Source: Candidatus Heimdallarchaeota archaeon (GTDB taxonomy: Archaea; Asgardarchaeota; Heimdallarchaeia; Heimdallarchaeales; Kariarchaeaceae). From it: a stretch of DNA of 64,000 nucleotides. Location: assembly GCA_026702845.1 (NCBI GenBank), contig JADCLS010000014.1, forward strand, positions 62,001 to 126,000, read 5' to 3'. Position 1 is the stretch's first letter. The number at the start of each line of letters is the position of its first letter. Position numbers and translations under genes: made by a program. The notes under the pieces were generated by a model that had not been told where the DNA came from, ran no database searches, and saw only the letters and a list, made by a program, of their open reading frames with translations. Of this stretch, positions 62,960 through 64,000 are shown piece by piece.

Positions 62960-63544
62960 ATGATAGATAATCGTCTCGATTCTGGTAACATTTTTCATTC
63001 TCTCCTATCCATACCTAAGATTATGATTATAGGTCCTAATGATTGTGTTAGAATTACTAAACAGCTTTTTTTTAGAGATGATGATTTTTATCATCCTCGC
63101 TATCGCACACAACTATTGAACATTTCGACGATTCCACTTTTGAGATTTTCTAATTCCCTGCAAGATGGAAGTGTACAATTAATTGATGTTAAATTCAATT
63201 CCATGCCAATTAATTCCGAAATTGCGACTGTACTAAATTATTATTATACAGTGGCAGATCTATACCTAGTTGCATTTAATCGATCAAATGGTTCAATATT
63301 GCAATTGTATGCAATGCTTTCTTATATCTCTTCTTTGTTAGAAACCCAGAAGGTCACTAAAGGAATTATCTTACTTGAATATTTAGAAAAGGAGGATGAA
63401 ATAATCAGTGATTCAGTAATAGTTGAATTATTTAGAGAATTTCCTATACAGGTTTTATCATACCATACTATTAAGAATAGTGACCAAAACTCAATTGAGA
63501 CATTCAAATCAGCATTATTAGGGCATATTATCCATCACTTCTGA
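62960..63544 (+). CDS. Ras-like fold protein with degenerate GTP-binding motifs
   Basis: The 194-residue product follows the order of a small GTPase: first strand KIMIIG, a helix, a strand pair (VQLIDVKF), a YYYTVADLYLVAFNRS segment that matches the Ras AD-x-x-hydrophobic strand, a middle strand GIILLEY, and a late VLSYHTIKNS before a final helix (ETFKSALLGHII). None of the G-motifs survive: the P-loop position reads GPNDCVRIT, and the DTAG and NKxD positions are changed. It is therefore likely a pseudo-GTPase or structural relative. TATA-like boxes lie upstream, as do two small AT-rich runs. Fold call is inference. Confidence 0.45.
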   Translation: MIDNRLDSGNIFHSLLSIPKIMIIGPNDCVRITKQLFFRDDDFYHPRYRTQLLNISTIPLLRFSNSLQDGSVQLIDVKFNSMPINSEIATVLNYYYTVADLYLVAFNRSNGSILQLYAMLSYISSLLETQKVTKGIILLEYLEKEDEIISDSVIVELFREFPIQVLSYHTIKNSDQNSIETFKSALLGHIIHHF

Positions 63545-64000
63545 ATAAAGAACTCATATTTCTAAGCATAATTGAAAAATAAAAAAATATTTACAGCACT
63601 CAATTTTGAAAATTAATGCTAAATCAAAATAATTAATTATATGCTTCGAATATTATTCCCCCATTTAGGCCGTATTACAAAAATTTGAACGAAACAGTGT
63701 ATTTTTATGATAAACCTAGTAAAATCATTCGCATATGCAAATTGAATTTTTTTGTACGAATATTGTACCAAAATCAATTACATTAATTGTACATCTGATT
63801 AATATATATTGGTATATCCACATCAGTTGTTATACATAATAATTTACTCAACCCTCACTTGCGAAATTTTGAATATTTTAATTGAATTTGGCTGTTCCAA
63901 TAATAATTTGTTGTTTATAGTTTAAAATTCATAAAATAGAATTACAATATTTGTAAATAAATTCAAATAATATGTCTAGCTGTTTTATAGATTAGTGCAC
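63545..64000. other. 456-bp AT-rich terminal interval
   Basis: No coding frame, RNA gene or repeat is recognised. Short palindromic GTAC-containing stretches occur around 63753-63768 but have no clear regulatory reading. Confidence 0.4.

Noticed and set aside
63753..63768. GTAC-containing imperfect palindrome in the terminal interval.
   Set aside because: The arms are offset by one base and no gene start is near enough to interpret it.
1..64000. Search for tRNA and rRNA genes by eye (T-loop GTTCRANYC with paired stems).
   Set aside because: Only isolated matches inside protein-coding frames were seen, without cloverleaf context; a tRNAscan run would settle it.

Overview
The window is AT-rich, densely packed archaeal DNA and most likely comes from an Asgard archaeon of the Heimdall/Loki type. 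The archaeal assignment is well supported. TATA-like boxes lie about 25-30 bp before starts with very short leaders, Shine-Dalgarno use is occasional, and GTG/TTG starts are frequent. There is an archaeal ACT-domain regulator (COG2150), an archaeal-type hydBGDA group 3b [NiFe] hydrogenase, and a surface protein with a PGF-CTERM-like tail. The Asgard placement is inference, from a Ras-like protein with lost GTP motifs, TPR proteins with a longin/roadblock-like tail, a Cwh43-like membrane nuclease-fold protein and giant Ig-repeat surface proteins. No rRNA, tRNA, CRISPR array or insertion sequence was recognised.

Layout. 1-6.2 kb: a partial aspartate kinase diverges from the ACT-domain regulator, followed by a compact trpDCFBA operon that lacks trpE/trpG here. 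trpF appears to begin with a non-AUG codon behind a strong Shine-Dalgarno. 6.2-10.3 kb: a sugar-nucleotide epimerase, a zinc-ribbon membrane protein and a GH36 alpha-galactosidase. 10.3-18.5 kb: a degenerate stretch, a DinB-like protein, an esterase, two membrane-linked EEP-fold phosphohydrolases (one Cwh43-like), secreted anchored proteins, an MFS transporter and a helix-hairpin-helix protein. 18.5-19 kb: a dead hydrogenase maturation protease fused at a microhomology joint to a 74-bp copy of the end of the helix-hairpin-helix gene. 19.2-25 kb: a membrane protein with six 14-residue repeats, then the hydrogenase operon (hydB, G, D, A and maturation protease on the minus strand). Its small subunit carries Asp where a proximal-cluster Cys is expected.

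25-38 kb is a metabolic and regulatory mix: three GNAT-like acetyltransferases, two TPR proteins, YwbE, endonuclease V, a DUF885 metallopeptidase-like protein, PspC, an MFS transporter, a terpene-cyclase-fold protein, a PPC-repeat surface protein and a divergent NAD-kinase-like protein fused to a winged helix. 38.4-49 kb is dominated by a 3,395-residue surface protein (beta-helix head, 27 Ig-like repeats, PGF-CTERM-like tail), translationally coupled to a one-domain companion.

49-64 kb holds an SPFH protein next to a Q/Y-rich membrane protein, a second divergent NAD-kinase-like protein, and a short cluster of CARF-winged-helix, glycine-rich, HEPN and HNH genes that looks defence-like. After it come a regulator/efflux pair with a palindromic operator candidate, a seven-bladed propeller surface protein, a metallo-beta-lactamase-fold hydrolase, a frameshifted membrane protein, an ICMT-like methyltransferase and the Ras-like pseudo-GTPase. 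The clearest co-operating sets are the trp operon, the hydrogenase operon, the giant surface protein with its companion, and the 52.7-55.6 kb cluster.
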